A DNA stretch of 64,000 nucleotides, taken from the NCBI GenBank assembly GCA_963757125.1, contig CAVWQP010000006.1:372001-436000 (forward strand), in the 5' to 3' direction. Below are positions 7,843 to 16,042 of this stretch, one piece after another. Origin of the DNA: CAVVSD01 sp963757125. GTDB lineage: Bacteria; Actinomycetota; Thermoleophilia; Solirubrobacterales; Solirubrobacteraceae. The notes beneath the pieces were generated by a model, which worked only from the letters and a program-made list of their open reading frames with translations, was not told where the DNA came from and did no database searches. A program made the position numbers and the translations under genes. Position 1 is the first letter of the stretch; each line of letters starts with the position of its first letter.

Positions 7843-8701
7843 GACCATCTCCGCGGTCGGCATGCCCTCCTGCGCGCCGTTGCGCGTCACGCTCAGCGCG
7901 GCGGCGGCGACGCCCCAGCGGGCGGCCTCGACGACGGTCGCGCCGCGGGCGAGTGCGTCGGCCAGCGCACCGCAGAAGGCGTCGCCCGCGCCCGTGGTGT
8001 CCACGACGTCGACCGGGTGCGCCGGGACGTGCTCGGCGCGGTCGTCCTCGACGACGAGCACGCCGTCGGCACCGAGGGTCACGACGATCGCGCCCGGACC
8101 GGCCAGCCTGCGGGCCGCGTCGGCGGGATCGCCGGGGCCGGCCAGGAGCTCGAGCTCGCCGCGGTTGGGCACGAGGACGTCGACGCGCCCGAGCACGTCG
8201 GCATCGAGCACCCGCGCGGGCGCGGGGTTCAGCACGAGCGTCCCGCCCGCCGCCCGGGCGGCTGCGCGCACGGCGTCCTGGGGGATCTCGAGCTGCACGA
8301 GCGTCACGGCGGCGTCGGCGAGGAGACCGGACGCTGCATCGACGTCCTCGGGACCGACGCGGCCGTTGGCGCCGGGGCTGACGATGATCGTGTTCTCCCC
8401 GTCCGGCGCGACGGCGATGAGCGCGACACCGGACCGGGCGTCGGGGTCCTCGCGCAGGTGCCCGACGTCCACGCCCTCCGCCCGCAGCCCGTCGCGCAGG
8501 CGCTGACCGGCGGCATCGGCGCCCACCCGGCCGACGATCGCGACGCCTCTGGCCGAGCCGTGCGGCAGCGACGGCCTGGTTGGCGCCCTTGCCGCCGGGC
8601 AGGTCGGTCCGGTCGCCGCCGAGCACGGTCTCGCCCGGCGCCGGATGGCGCTCGACGCCGATGAGGATGTCGAGGTTGACCGACCCTACGACGGCGATCA
8701 T
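7831..8701 (-). pseudogene. rbsK: Ribokinase (PfkB family), single-base frameshift
   Basis: The N-terminal part (MIAVVGSVNLDILIGVE, then DLPGGKGANQAVAAARLG) and the remainder (VAIVGRVGADAAGQRL onward, with the catalytic block DTTGAGDAFCGALADAL) lie in different frames. They join cleanly if one base is removed at about 8546-8552. The total length is 3n+1, consistent with one inserted base. Ribokinase phosphorylates D-ribose at O5, so it would process the ribose released by the nucleoside hydrolase upstream. The ATG overlaps that gene's stop by one base. Either a recent mutation or a sequencing error explains the break. Confidence 0.85.
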
Positions 8702-9639
8702 CAGGCGACTGCGCCGACCGCGCCGATCGCCGCGACGAGCATCGCCCAGAAGCGCTCGACGTCGAGCTCGAGCGCGACGCGCGCGTTCGCCGGGTGGCCG
8801 AGGCGGCCGAAGGGGTCGACGACGGTCGCGCCCCGGGTCCAGCGGCCCTGCGTCTCGATCGCGAGGAACGCCTCCTCGAAGGTCGCGAGCGTCGGATCGA
8901 GCGCGAGCGCGAGGGCGCACGGGTCGTGCAGCGGCGCGTCGAAGCCCCAGATCTCGCGGTAGGTCGAGCTGAAGTAGCCGAGCCAGTCCGCGGCGACGAC
9001 GGCGAGCTGCCCGCCCACGCCGCGGATGCGCTCCACGACCTCGGGCGTCGCCAGCGCCTGGTGGGTGAGCTGCAGGCCGACGAGCGTGAACGGCACGCCG
9101 CTCGCGACGACGATCTCCGCCGCCTCGGGGTCGACCCACGCGTTGAACTCCGCGTACGGAGTGCGGTTGCCGCGCCCGCGCGCGCCGCCCATCCACACGA
9201 TCCCGGCGATCCGCTCGTGCACGTCGGGAGCCGTGGTCAGCAGGTCGGCGACGTTCGTCAGCGGGCCGGTGGGGACGAGCGTGACCGGCTCGTCGGCCTC
9301 GCGCAGCACGTCGGCCATGAGCTCGATCGCCGGCCGCGGGTCCAGCTCGACGTCGGCGTCGGGGAGGTCGGGGCCGTCGAGGCCGCTCTCGCCGTGGACG
9401 TCGGCGGCCGTGTGCAGCTCGCCGCGCAGCGGGCCCGCCGCGCCGGCGGCGACCGGCACGTCGCGGATGCCGGCCAGCGTGCAGACCTTCAGCGCGTTCT
9501 GAGTGACCGCCTCGAGGGTGCCGTTGCCGCCGACCGTCGTGATCGCCCGCAGGTCGGCGAGCGGGCTGCCGGCCGCGAGGAGGATCGCGAACGCATCGTC
9601 GTGGCCGGGGTCGCAGTCGAGGATGATCGGGACGCTCAC
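8701..9639 (-). CDS. Inosine/uridine-preferring type nucleoside hydrolase
   Basis: The 312-residue protein opens with VPIILDCDPGHDDAFAILLA, the calcium-binding DxDxxxDD signature of the family, and later has PTGPLTNVADLL and WMGGARGRGNRTPYAEFN (substrate contacts). It hydrolyses the N-glycosidic bond of nucleosides to base plus ribose. The GTG start overlaps the upstream stop (GTGA) and its own stop overlaps the ribokinase ATG. The operon order transporter, kinase-like, hydrolase, ribokinase supports nucleoside salvage or catabolism. Confidence 0.92.
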   Translation of the reverse strand: MSVPIILDCDPGHDDAFAILLAAGSPLADLRAITTVGGNGTLEAVTQNALKVCTLAGIRDVPVAAGAAGPLRGELHTAADVHGESGLDGPDLPDADVELDPRPAIELMADVLREADEPVTLVPTGPLTNVADLLTTAPDVHERIAGIVWMGGARGRGNRTPYAEFNAWVDPEAAEIVVASGVPFTLVGLQLTHQALATPEVVERIRGVGGQLAVVAADWLGYFSSTYREIWGFDAPLHDPCALALALDPTLATFEEAFLAIETQGRWTRGATVVDPFGRLGHPANARVALELDVERFWAMLVAAIGAVGAVA

Positions 9640-10259
9640 GTGCTGCGCCGCTCCTGCCACGACCGCGCGGCGTGCTCGACGAGCTCCGCGCAGTCGTCGA
9701 GCGACATCGCCGTCGCGTCCACGATGAGGCTGTAGAGCCCGGGGGCGCCGGGGTCGACGCCGTAGAGCGTGTCGACGTAGGCGTAGCGCGCGCGGTCGGT
9801 GAGCTCCAGGCGGCGGCGGGCCTCCTCCTCGCTGATGTCCTCCAGCTCGGCGGCGCGGCGCACGCGGCGCTCCACCGGCCCGTCGAGGCGGACGTGCAGG
9901 ACGCGCGGGTCGTCGCGGAGCAGCACCGTGGCGGCGCGGCCGAGGATGACGCCCTCGCCGGTGTCCGCCCGCGCACGCACGGCCTGCTCGGTGGCGCGCT
10001 TCTCTTCGTCGTCGGGGAGCAAGGCGTCGAAGGTGATACCCGCCGGGGTGCCCCAGCACAGCCCCAGCGCGGCGGCGGCCGACAGCCGCGGCGGGCCCGG
10101 GGGCTCGGTGGTCTCCTGGGCGACGAGCAGCTCGTCGAGCTCGGCGGCGAGCACCGGACGCGCGCGATCGAGCAGTGGCACGCCGAGGCGCTCCGCGACG
10201 GCCGGCGCGATGCGGCTGCCTCCGGCGCCGTAACTGGCGGCGAGCGTGAGGAGCGTCAT
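9636..10259 (-). CDS. Cytidylate kinase-like family protein
   Basis: The 207-residue protein has a variant P-loop at the N terminus (LAASYGAGGSRIAPAVAERLGVPLLDR), a GVILGRAATVLLRDDPRVLHVRL segment and an EARRRLELTDRARYAYVDTLYG lid-like block, matching the cytidylate-kinase-like family. Canonical CMP kinases make CDP; this related family is poorly characterised. Coupling by four-base overlaps to the MFS gene upstream and the nucleoside hydrolase downstream suggests a role in nucleoside or nucleotide salvage. Confidence 0.85.
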   Translation of the reverse strand: MTLLTLAASYGAGGSRIAPAVAERLGVPLLDRARPVLAAELDELLVAQETTEPPGPPRLSAAAALGLCWGTPAGITFDALLPDDEEKRATEQAVRARADTGEGVILGRAATVLLRDDPRVLHVRLDGPVERRVRRAAELEDISEEEARRRLELTDRARYAYVDTLYGVDPGAPGLYSLIVDATAMSLDDCAELVEHAARSWQERRST

Positions 10260-11446
10260 GCGGCGCTCACGGCGACGCGCGTCGGAAGGAGGATTCGCGT
10301 CGCGGCCACCCCGGCGACGCCCAGCGCGGACATCACGATCCCCATCGGCAGCGCGGTGTCCGTCCCCGCGATGCCGACGAGCGGCGCGACCGCGGCGCCG
10401 GAGATGAACTGGATGAGGCCGAGCAGCGCCGACGCGACGCCGGCGACCTCGGGGTGGTCGGCGAGGGCGAGCGCCGTCGCGTTCGGCAGCGCGAACGCGA
10501 ACGAGGACACGATGACGAACAGAGGCACCATCACCGCCCATGCTCCCAGGCTGTCGCTCAGGATGACCGCCAGGAGCACGAGCGACGCCGTGGCGGTGGC
10601 GAGCATCGCCCGGCGCAGGATCACCTCGGAGTCGATCCGGCCCGCGATCCGGGAGTTGATCCTGCTGGAGATGATGAGCCCGATCCCGTTGAAGCCGAAC
10701 ACCACGCTGTACTGCTGCGGCGACAGCCCGTAGATGTCCTGCAGGACGAACGACGAGCCGGAGACGTACGCGAAGACGGTGGCGAACGAGAGGCTCGAGG
10801 CCACCGCGTAGCCCATGAAGTCCCTTCTGCCGAGCAGGCTGCGCAGCGTCCGCAGCGTGCCGCGCAGGCCGCGGGTGTCGCGGCGCTCGGGCGCCAGCGT
10901 CTCCGGGAGGCGCAGCACGACCGCCAGGAGCACCACGGCCGCGATGACCGCGAGGGCCACGAAGATCCCCCGCCACGACGTCAGCTCGAGGATCTGCCCG
11001 CCGAGGACGGGCGCGAGGATCGGGGCGACGCCGATGATGAGCATGAGCGACGAGAACAGCCGCACCGCCGCGACGCCGGAGTGCAGGTCGCGCACGACCG
11101 CCTGCGCGATGACGAGGCCCGCCGCGCCCGCGAAGCCCTGCACGAACCGGAACCCGGTGAGCGTGAGGACGTCCGGCGCGACCGCGCAGAGCAGCGACGC
11201 GACGACGTAGCAGGAGAGCCCGACGAGGATCGGCCGGCGGCGCCCGAGGCGGTCGCTGAGCGGGCCCGCGAAGAGCTGTCCGAGTGCGAGGCCGGCGAGG
11301 CAGGCCGTGAGCGTGAGCTGGACCGCCGAGGCGCTCGCGTCGAGCGACCGCGACATCGACGGGAACGCAGGCAGGTACGTATCGATCGACAGAGGGCCGA
11401 TCGCGACGATGGAACCCAGCAGCACGATGAGCCGCCGCTGCGGCAT
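10256..11446 (-). CDS. MFS transporter, Bcr/CflA-like
   Basis: The 396-residue protein has 12 predicted helices and the family N terminus GPLSIDTYLPAFPSMSRSLDA, followed by the MFS loop motif GPLSDRLGRRRPILVG. Bcr/CflA members export drugs or other solutes; the operon here suggests nucleosides or an analogue as cargo, which is inference. I prefer the ATG at 11446 with a GAGG box over a GTG five codons upstream at 11461. It is the first gene of the nucleoside operon and is divergent from the old yellow enzyme gene. Confidence 0.88.
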   Translation of the reverse strand: MPQRRLIVLLGSIVAIGPLSIDTYLPAFPSMSRSLDASASAVQLTLTACLAGLALGQLFAGPLSDRLGRRRPILVGLSCYVVASLLCAVAPDVLTLTGFRFVQGFAGAAGLVIAQAVVRDLHSGVAAVRLFSSLMLIIGVAPILAPVLGGQILELTSWRGIFVALAVIAAVVLLAVVLRLPETLAPERRDTRGLRGTLRTLRSLLGRRDFMGYAVASSLSFATVFAYVSGSSFVLQDIYGLSPQQYSVVFGFNGIGLIISSRINSRIAGRIDSEVILRRAMLATATASLVLLAVILSDSLGAWAVMVPLFVIVSSFAFALPNATALALADHPEVAGVASALLGLIQFISGAAVAPLVGIAGTDTALPMGIVMSALGVAGVAATRILLPTRVAVSAA

Positions 11447-11505
11447 GACGGCCTCGCGCACGGCGCGGATGATTGCAGCCGCAACGGACCGCTAGATTCC
11501 CGGTC

Positions 11506-12594
11506 ATGGCGTTCGCGCACCTCTTCGAGCCCTACGAGCGAGGCGGCCTGCGCCTCCCGCACCGGATCGCGATGGCGCCGCTGACGCGCAACCGGGCGCC
11601 GGCGACGATCCCCGGCGAGCTCAACGCGACGTACTACGCGCAGCGGGCGAGCGCCGCGATCCTCGTCACCGAGGGGACGCATCCTGATCCGGTGGGGCAG
11701 GGGTACCTCGACATCGCCGGGCTCCACGACGACGTGCAGCAGGAGGGGTGGACGAGGGTCGCCGACGCGGTCCACGCCGCGGGTGACGCGAAGCTCGTCA
11801 TACAGCTCATGCACTGCGGGCGCGTCGCGCACCCGGTCTACACCGGTGGCGTGACGCCGATCGCGCCGTCCGCGCTGCGCCACGAGGGCACGGTGCGCAC
11901 GCCGGTCGGAGACCTCGACTACGTGACGCCGCGCGAGATCGCGACGGGCGAGCTCGCCGAGGTGCGCGACACGTACGTCCAGGCGGCGCGGCGGGCCGTG
12001 GCGGCCGGCGCCGACGGGGTCGAGCTTCACGCCGCCAACGGCTACCTGCTGCACCAGTTCCTGAGCTCGAACACGAACCTCCGCACCGACGGCTACGGCG
12101 ACGACGTCGCCGGCCGGATCCGCTTCGTCGTCGAGACGGTCGACGCGGTCGCGGACGCGATCGGCGAGCGCCGCGTCGCGATCCGGCTCTCGCCCGGCCA
12201 CGAGTTCAACGGCATCGACGAGGCCGACCCGGAGGCGACCTACGACGCGCTGCTGCGCGCCCTCGCCCCGCGGGATCTCATGTACGTCCACGTCATGGAG
12301 ACGGAGCCGTTCACGGGCTACTCGTCCCTGGAGCAGGCGAGGCGGCTGTATCCCGGCACGCTCATGGCCAACGCGGGCTTCACGGAGGAGTTCGACGTCG
12401 AGGGCGCGGACGACCTGATCCGCGACGGCCGCATCGACCTCGTCGCGTACGGCCGCCGCTTCCTGGCCAACCCGGACCTCCCGCGCCGCCTGGCCGAGGG
12501 CGCGCCGCTGAACGAACCGGTCCGCGAGACGTTCTACGGCGGTGGGGCGGAGGGCTACACGGACTACCCGGCGCTCGACGTGGCGGCGGCCTAG
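11506..12594 (+). CDS. Alkene reductase, old yellow enzyme family
   Basis: The 362-residue protein fits the classical OYE family: RIAMAPLTRNRA near residue 21 (FMN loop), ELHAANGYLLHQFLSSNTNLR near 180 (the His/Asn substrate-binding pair in HxxN), and DLVAYGRRFLANPDLPRRL at the C terminus. It uses NAD(P)H and bound FMN to reduce activated C=C bonds. The gene is monocistronic, divergent from the MFS gene across about 60 bases, and its stop abuts the next convergent gene. Confidence 0.92.
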   Translation: MAFAHLFEPYERGGLRLPHRIAMAPLTRNRAPATIPGELNATYYAQRASAAILVTEGTHPDPVGQGYLDIAGLHDDVQQEGWTRVADAVHAAGDAKLVIQLMHCGRVAHPVYTGGVTPIAPSALRHEGTVRTPVGDLDYVTPREIATGELAEVRDTYVQAARRAVAAGADGVELHAANGYLLHQFLSSNTNLRTDGYGDDVAGRIRFVVETVDAVADAIGERRVAIRLSPGHEFNGIDEADPEATYDALLRALAPRDLMYVHVMETEPFTGYSSLEQARRLYPGTLMANAGFTEEFDVEGADDLIRDGRIDLVAYGRRFLANPDLPRRLAEGAPLNEPVRETFYGGGAEGYTDYPALDVAAA

Positions 12595-13149
12595 TCAGAA
12601 GGATTCAGGCGGTGCGAATCGGTAGTACAGGAGCCCTTGGTCGAGGTCGCGGACGATGTTCACGAGCATGACCGCGAATGTCTCCGCTGCGGACGCGAGC
12701 TCGAGTGGGCCGGCGTGGAGCGGCTCCATGCCGATGCCACGGGTGAGCTGCTCGACGGCGACGCGAGCGCCCTCGTCGCCCACCCAGATATTGCCCGGCT
12801 TCGGCGCGGTCTCAGCTGCCTGCTCCAGCAGCGCTCCGAAGTTCAGGTTGAAGACCTTCGCTGTCGGCCCGCCTGTCTGCGCCTTGATGTACTCGGCGAT
12901 CGACGCATAGCCGGCGGGAGGTGCGGCAGCCATTCGGTTGGTGGCGTCGAGAACGACCTTGCCCTCGAGTCCGGTCACCCGAGCGAGCGCGTCGGGCACC
13001 GCCTCGCTGAGCACGGCCACCAGAACGACGTCGGCGTCGCTGACGTCGCCGCCGTCACGCCCGAGCGTCGTCACGTCGTGCCCCGCTTGCGCCCAGAGCC
13101 GCGCGAGCGTTCCGCCGATGGTCCCGCGGCCCAGTGTCGCGATATTCAT
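12595..13149 (-). CDS. NADPH-dependent F420 reductase-like NADP-binding protein
   Basis: The 184-residue protein opens with a Rossmann motif (NIATLGRGTIGGTLARLWAQAGHDVT) and contains DADVVLVAVLSEAVPDAL, the pattern of the COG2085/F420-NADP oxidoreductase-like family. I chose the ATG at 13149, six bases after GGAGG, over the ATG two codons earlier. It sits 13 bases downstream of an SDR gene, and both are probably controlled by the divergent TetR gene. The substrate is unknown; true F420 dependence is not demonstrated. Confidence 0.85.
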   Translation of the reverse strand: MNIATLGRGTIGGTLARLWAQAGHDVTTLGRDGGDVSDADVVLVAVLSEAVPDALARVTGLEGKVVLDATNRMAAAPPAGYASIAEYIKAQTGGPTAKVFNLNFGALLEQAAETAPKPGNIWVGDEGARVAVEQLTRGIGMEPLHAGPLELASAAETFAVMLVNIVRDLDQGLLYYRFAPPESF

Positions 13150-13162
13150 GGTCATCCTCCGT

Positions 13163-13897
13163 TCAGATCACTGTGGTGCCGCCGTCGACGACCAGCTCCA
13201 TGCCATTGACATAGCTCGAGTCGTCTGAGGCGAGGAACAACGCGGCCGACGCGATCTCCTCAGGGCGGCCCATCTCCCTCCGCGGGATCACGGATTCGAA
13301 CTGCGCCTTCATCTCCTCGTCCATCACCTCTTCGAGAACTGGCGTGGCGACCTGGCCGGGGGTCAGCACGTTGACCCGAATCCTCCGGTCTCTCAGCTCG
13401 GACACCCACACCCGTGCGTAGGCGGGCAGCACGGCCTTGCTCGCTGCGTACACACTCCAGTTGGGGTAGCCCCTGAGCGACGCGTTCGACCCGGTCATGA
13501 AGATCGAGCCGCCATCGTTGAACAGCGGCAGCGCCTTCTGGACCGTGAACAGCGTGCCGCGCGCGTTCAGCGAGAAGATGGCATCGAAGTGCTCCTCGGT
13601 CATCTCGCCGAGCCTGCTCTGCTCGCCCATCCCGGCACTCGCCCACAGCACGTCGACCGCGCCCTTCTCCTGCTTGACCGTCTCGAACAGACGGTCCAGA
13701 TCGCCGAGGTCGGCTGAATCAGCCTGCACGCCGGTCACGCCTCGCCCGATCAGCTCCACCGCTTCGTCCAGCGCGTCCTGCCGACGGCCCGAGATGAACA
13801 CGTGAGCCCCTTCGTCAGCGAACAACCTGGCACCGGCCAACGCCATGCCGCTTGTCGCACCTGTGATCACCGCGACCTTGCCATCGAGCTTTCCCAC
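13163..13897 (-). CDS. SDR family oxidoreductase
   Basis: The 244-residue protein is a classical SDR: cofactor motif TGATSGMALAGARLF (the usual second and third glycines are replaced by M and A), catalytic Ser in GSNASLRGYP, and YAASK for Tyr and Lys. The C-terminal YVNGMELVVDGG is also typical. I chose the GTG at 13897, seven bases after a GGAG box. It is divergent from TetR across a region with repeats and is probably its target. Codon use in this SDR/TetR module looks less G/C-biased than the neighbours, a possible sign of transfer (impression only). Confidence 0.88.
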   Translation of the reverse strand: MGKLDGKVAVITGATSGMALAGARLFADEGAHVFISGRRQDALDEAVELIGRGVTGVQADSADLGDLDRLFETVKQEKGAVDVLWASAGMGEQSRLGEMTEEHFDAIFSLNARGTLFTVQKALPLFNDGGSIFMTGSNASLRGYPNWSVYAASKAVLPAYARVWVSELRDRRIRVNVLTPGQVATPVLEEVMDEEMKAQFESVIPRREMGRPEEIASAALFLASDDSSYVNGMELVVDGGTTVI

Positions 13898-13926
13898 GGG
13901 CACTCCGTTCGTTGACGGCCCCGATG

Positions 13927-13998
13927 CTATGTACACCGGTCTGAGTGCTTAACGTAGCACCGGGTCGACCGGGATGCCGGCTATGCACACCGATCGGT
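13927..13998. promoter_or_regulatory. Direct repeats and palindrome between the SDR and TetR genes, candidate TetR operators
   Basis: Two 15-base copies, CTATGTACACCGGTC at 13927-13941 and CTATGCACACCGATC at 13981-13995, differ at two positions and are 54 bases apart. The second runs into a perfect palindrome ACCGATCGGT at 13989-13998. They flank the presumed divergent promoters of the SDR and TetR genes, the usual place for TetR operators. Binding is inference. Confidence 0.5.
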
Positions 13999-14021
13999 AC
14001 CGCCTGAGCTACGCTGGGCCC

Positions 14022-14603
14022 ATGACGGAGTTGGAGAAGGGGCCGCAGGGCCTGCGCCGCGGCAGGGGCGCACGAGAGCGGATCCTCAGCGCTTCACGAC
14101 AGCTGTTCCGCGACCAAGGCATCAACCGCACCGGCATGGACGAGCTCTGCGCGGTGGCCGAGGTGTCCAAGCGCACGCTCTACCAGCACTTCACGGGCAA
14201 GGACGAGTTGATCGCCGAAGACCTGCGGCGATTCGATCCCGACATCCTGCCCGAGGTGTTCGACCGCGCCGACCTCACACCCCGCGAACGACTTCTCGCC
14301 GCCTTCGACATCCACGCGCCGCTGTGCCCGTTCATCGCGGCGGCCGTCGAAATCAACGACCCGGGCCACCCGGCGCGCGTACACGCCCGCGCCTACAAGA
14401 AGGCGTTTGCGACGCGGCTCACCGACACCGCTCGCGAGGCCGGCGCCACCGACCCCGAGCAGCTCGGCGAACAACTCGCGTTGCTCCTGGACGGCGCTTC
14501 GGCCCGCAGCCGGGTCCTCGACACCGAGACCTTCTCCACCGCCGCCGCCATCGCGGTCGTCCTCATCGACAACGCCATCCCCACGGCAGCGGCGGCTGCC
14601 TAG
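14022..14603 (+). CDS. TetR/AcrR family regulator
   Basis: The 193-residue protein has the TetR N-terminal HTH: RERILSASRQLFRDQGINRTGMDELCAVAEVSKRTLYQHFTGKDEL at about residues 15-60. The C-terminal ligand domain is helical and not informative. The ATG at 14022 is preferred because it gives the usual short N-terminal arm. It is divergent from the SDR/NADP-binding pair, which it probably represses. Its last four bases overlap the convergent VOC gene. Confidence 0.9.
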   Translation: MTELEKGPQGLRRGRGARERILSASRQLFRDQGINRTGMDELCAVAEVSKRTLYQHFTGKDELIAEDLRRFDPDILPEVFDRADLTPRERLLAAFDIHAPLCPFIAAAVEINDPGHPARVHARAYKKAFATRLTDTAREAGATDPEQLGEQLALLLDGASARSRVLDTETFSTAAAIAVVLIDNAIPTAAAAA

Positions 14604-14992
14604 AGATCCCCGACGCGCTTCCCGCGTTCGAAGAAGTCCCAGACCTCGACGACGTTGCCCTCGGGGTCCTCGAGGTAGAGCGAGCGGTCGCCGCCGTCGT
14701 GCTCGACGGGCCCGCGGTGCTCGACGCCGTGGGTCGTCAGGCGCTCGGCCAGCTCGTCGAGGCACCCCGGCGCCGCCGAGAACGCGAAGTGCACGTGGCG
14801 GCCGCCCTCGTCGCCGAACTCCTTCTCGCCCGGCAGCCACAGCCCCAGGCGGGTGCGCTCGCCGCACGCCAGCCACACCCGGTCGTCCTCGCGCGAGAGC
14901 ACGTCGAGCCCGAGCACGTCGACGTAGAAGCGCTCGAGCAGGTCCGTGTCGCAGACCTCGAGCGTCAGCTCGGCGATGCCGTCCGTGAGCAT
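14600..14992 (-). CDS. VOC/glyoxalase-fold metalloprotein
   Basis: The 130-residue protein has two beta-alpha-beta-beta-beta modules: LTLEVCDTDLLERFYVDVLGLDVL at the N terminus and SLYLEDPEGNVVEVWDF at the C terminus, with a metal-type Glu in the last strand and a His in HVHFAF. The family includes dioxygenases, glyoxalases and resistance proteins; the function here is not assignable. It lies four bases downstream of the EthD-like gene and may be the last gene of the sdh transcript. Confidence 0.87.
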   Translation of the reverse strand: MLTDGIAELTLEVCDTDLLERFYVDVLGLDVLSREDDRVWLACGERTRLGLWLPGEKEFGDEGGRHVHFAFSAAPGCLDELAERLTTHGVEHRGPVEHDGGDRSLYLEDPEGNVVEVWDFFERGKRVGDL

Positions 14993-14996
14993 CGCG

Positions 14997-15704
14997 CTAC
15001 GCGGCGTCGCGGCGCAGGACGGTCGAGTACAGGCCGGGCGATGACGTCTCCATGTCGATGAAGCGCCGCTCGTCCTCGAGGATCGGCGCGAGCCGGTCGG
15101 CGTTGCTCATGACGCGCAGATACCCATCCGCGTCCGGGTAGCACGCCACCGCGATCCCCTCGAACTCGTGGCGGCCGAGGCCCGACCTCCTGGCCGCGAA
15201 CGAGCTCGCCTTCGGGTCGGCGTGGAACTGCCGGTAGCCGGTCCCGGATGCGTCGGCGCCCGGCTTCACGAGCCAGCCGTGGCGGTTCAGCCAGTGGCGG
15301 TGGTGATCCTCGAAGCCGAGCGAGAGGTCGCGCCCGATGACCACGAACAGCACGGTGTCGGTGTCCCCGGGGGAGAAGACGTACTCGCGGCCGGCGAGCG
15401 CGTAGGACGCGCCGAGATCGACGACCGGCCCGAGCCGCTCGCCGAGTCCGTCGGCGGTCTCGATGATCCGCGTCAGCGGCGCATCCTCGATGCCGATCTC
15501 CAGCGCCGCCTCGAACGGCACGCCCCGCATGACCTGCGCGTGCGGCGTGCGCTCCGCGACGCCGGGCTGCAGCGCCAGGACCCGCAGGCGCGCGCCCGGC
15601 TCGCCGGCCACGCCCTCCCAGATCCCGTCCGCCTCGGCGGCCAGCGCGGCCGCGACCGACTCCGGATCGGTGCCCCGCAGCAGCAGCCGCAGGACCGTGA
15701 CCAT
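14997..15704 (-). CDS. EthD-like ferredoxin-fold protein of unknown function
   Basis: The 235-residue protein seems to carry two dimeric-alpha/beta-barrel-like halves. The clearest signal is an EthD-type stretch in the second half (SLGFEDHHRHWLNRHGWLV, then GYRQFHADP). EthD proteins accompany P450 or oxygenase systems, but this one is fused behind an unassigned N-terminal half. Its ATG overlaps the preceding stop by one base, which ties it to the sdh operon. The function is unknown. Confidence 0.7.
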   Translation of the reverse strand: MVTVLRLLLRGTDPESVAAALAAEADGIWEGVAGEPGARLRVLALQPGVAERTPHAQVMRGVPFEAALEIGIEDAPLTRIIETADGLGERLGPVVDLGASYALAGREYVFSPGDTDTVLFVVIGRDLSLGFEDHHRHWLNRHGWLVKPGADASGTGYRQFHADPKASSFAARRSGLGRHEFEGIAVACYPDADGYLRVMSNADRLAPILEDERRFIDMETSSPGLYSTVLRRDAA

Positions 15705-16042
15705 CAGATCGGGCCCTCGCCCACCGGCCCCATCTGCACCTCGTCGGACAGCGCGCCGACCGACACCCGCAGCCACGCGTCGATGCGCGGCTGCACGCGT
15801 TCCAGCGAGTCCAGCTCGACGAGCAGCGAGAGCGCCGTGTCCGACACGGCCTCGAGATCACCGCCGTCGTGGGCCACGTCGCCCGCCCCGCGCAGCGCGC
15901 GCTCGAGGTCGCCGCGCAGCGCCATGATGCGCTCCTCGCAGCGCCGGGCGACGGCCGCGTAGCCGTCCAGCCGCCTGCGCGACTTCTCCTCGATGCTCTC
16001 GGGCACGGCCTCCACCAGCCTGTCGATCTGCTTCAGGTTCAC
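15704..16042 (-). CDS. Hypothetical helical protein in the sdh operon
   Basis: A 112-residue protein, largely helical and charged (SIEEKSRRRLDGYAAVARRCEERIMALRG), with no membrane segment or known motif that I recognise. The GTG start overlaps the sdhB stop in GTGA, so it is translationally coupled to succinate dehydrogenase, and its stop overlaps the EthD-like ATG. The position suggests an assembly or accessory role, but that is inference only. Confidence 0.7.
   Translation of the reverse strand: MNLKQIDRLVEAVPESIEEKSRRRLDGYAAVARRCEERIMALRGDLERALRGAGDVAHDGGDLEAVSDTALSLLVELDSLERVQPRIDAWLRVSVGALSDEVQMGPVGEGPI

Noticed and set aside
12595..14603. The NADP-binding, SDR and TetR genes as a mobile island
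   Set aside because: Codon use looks a little different, but there is no integrase, transposase, repeat boundary or tRNA site.
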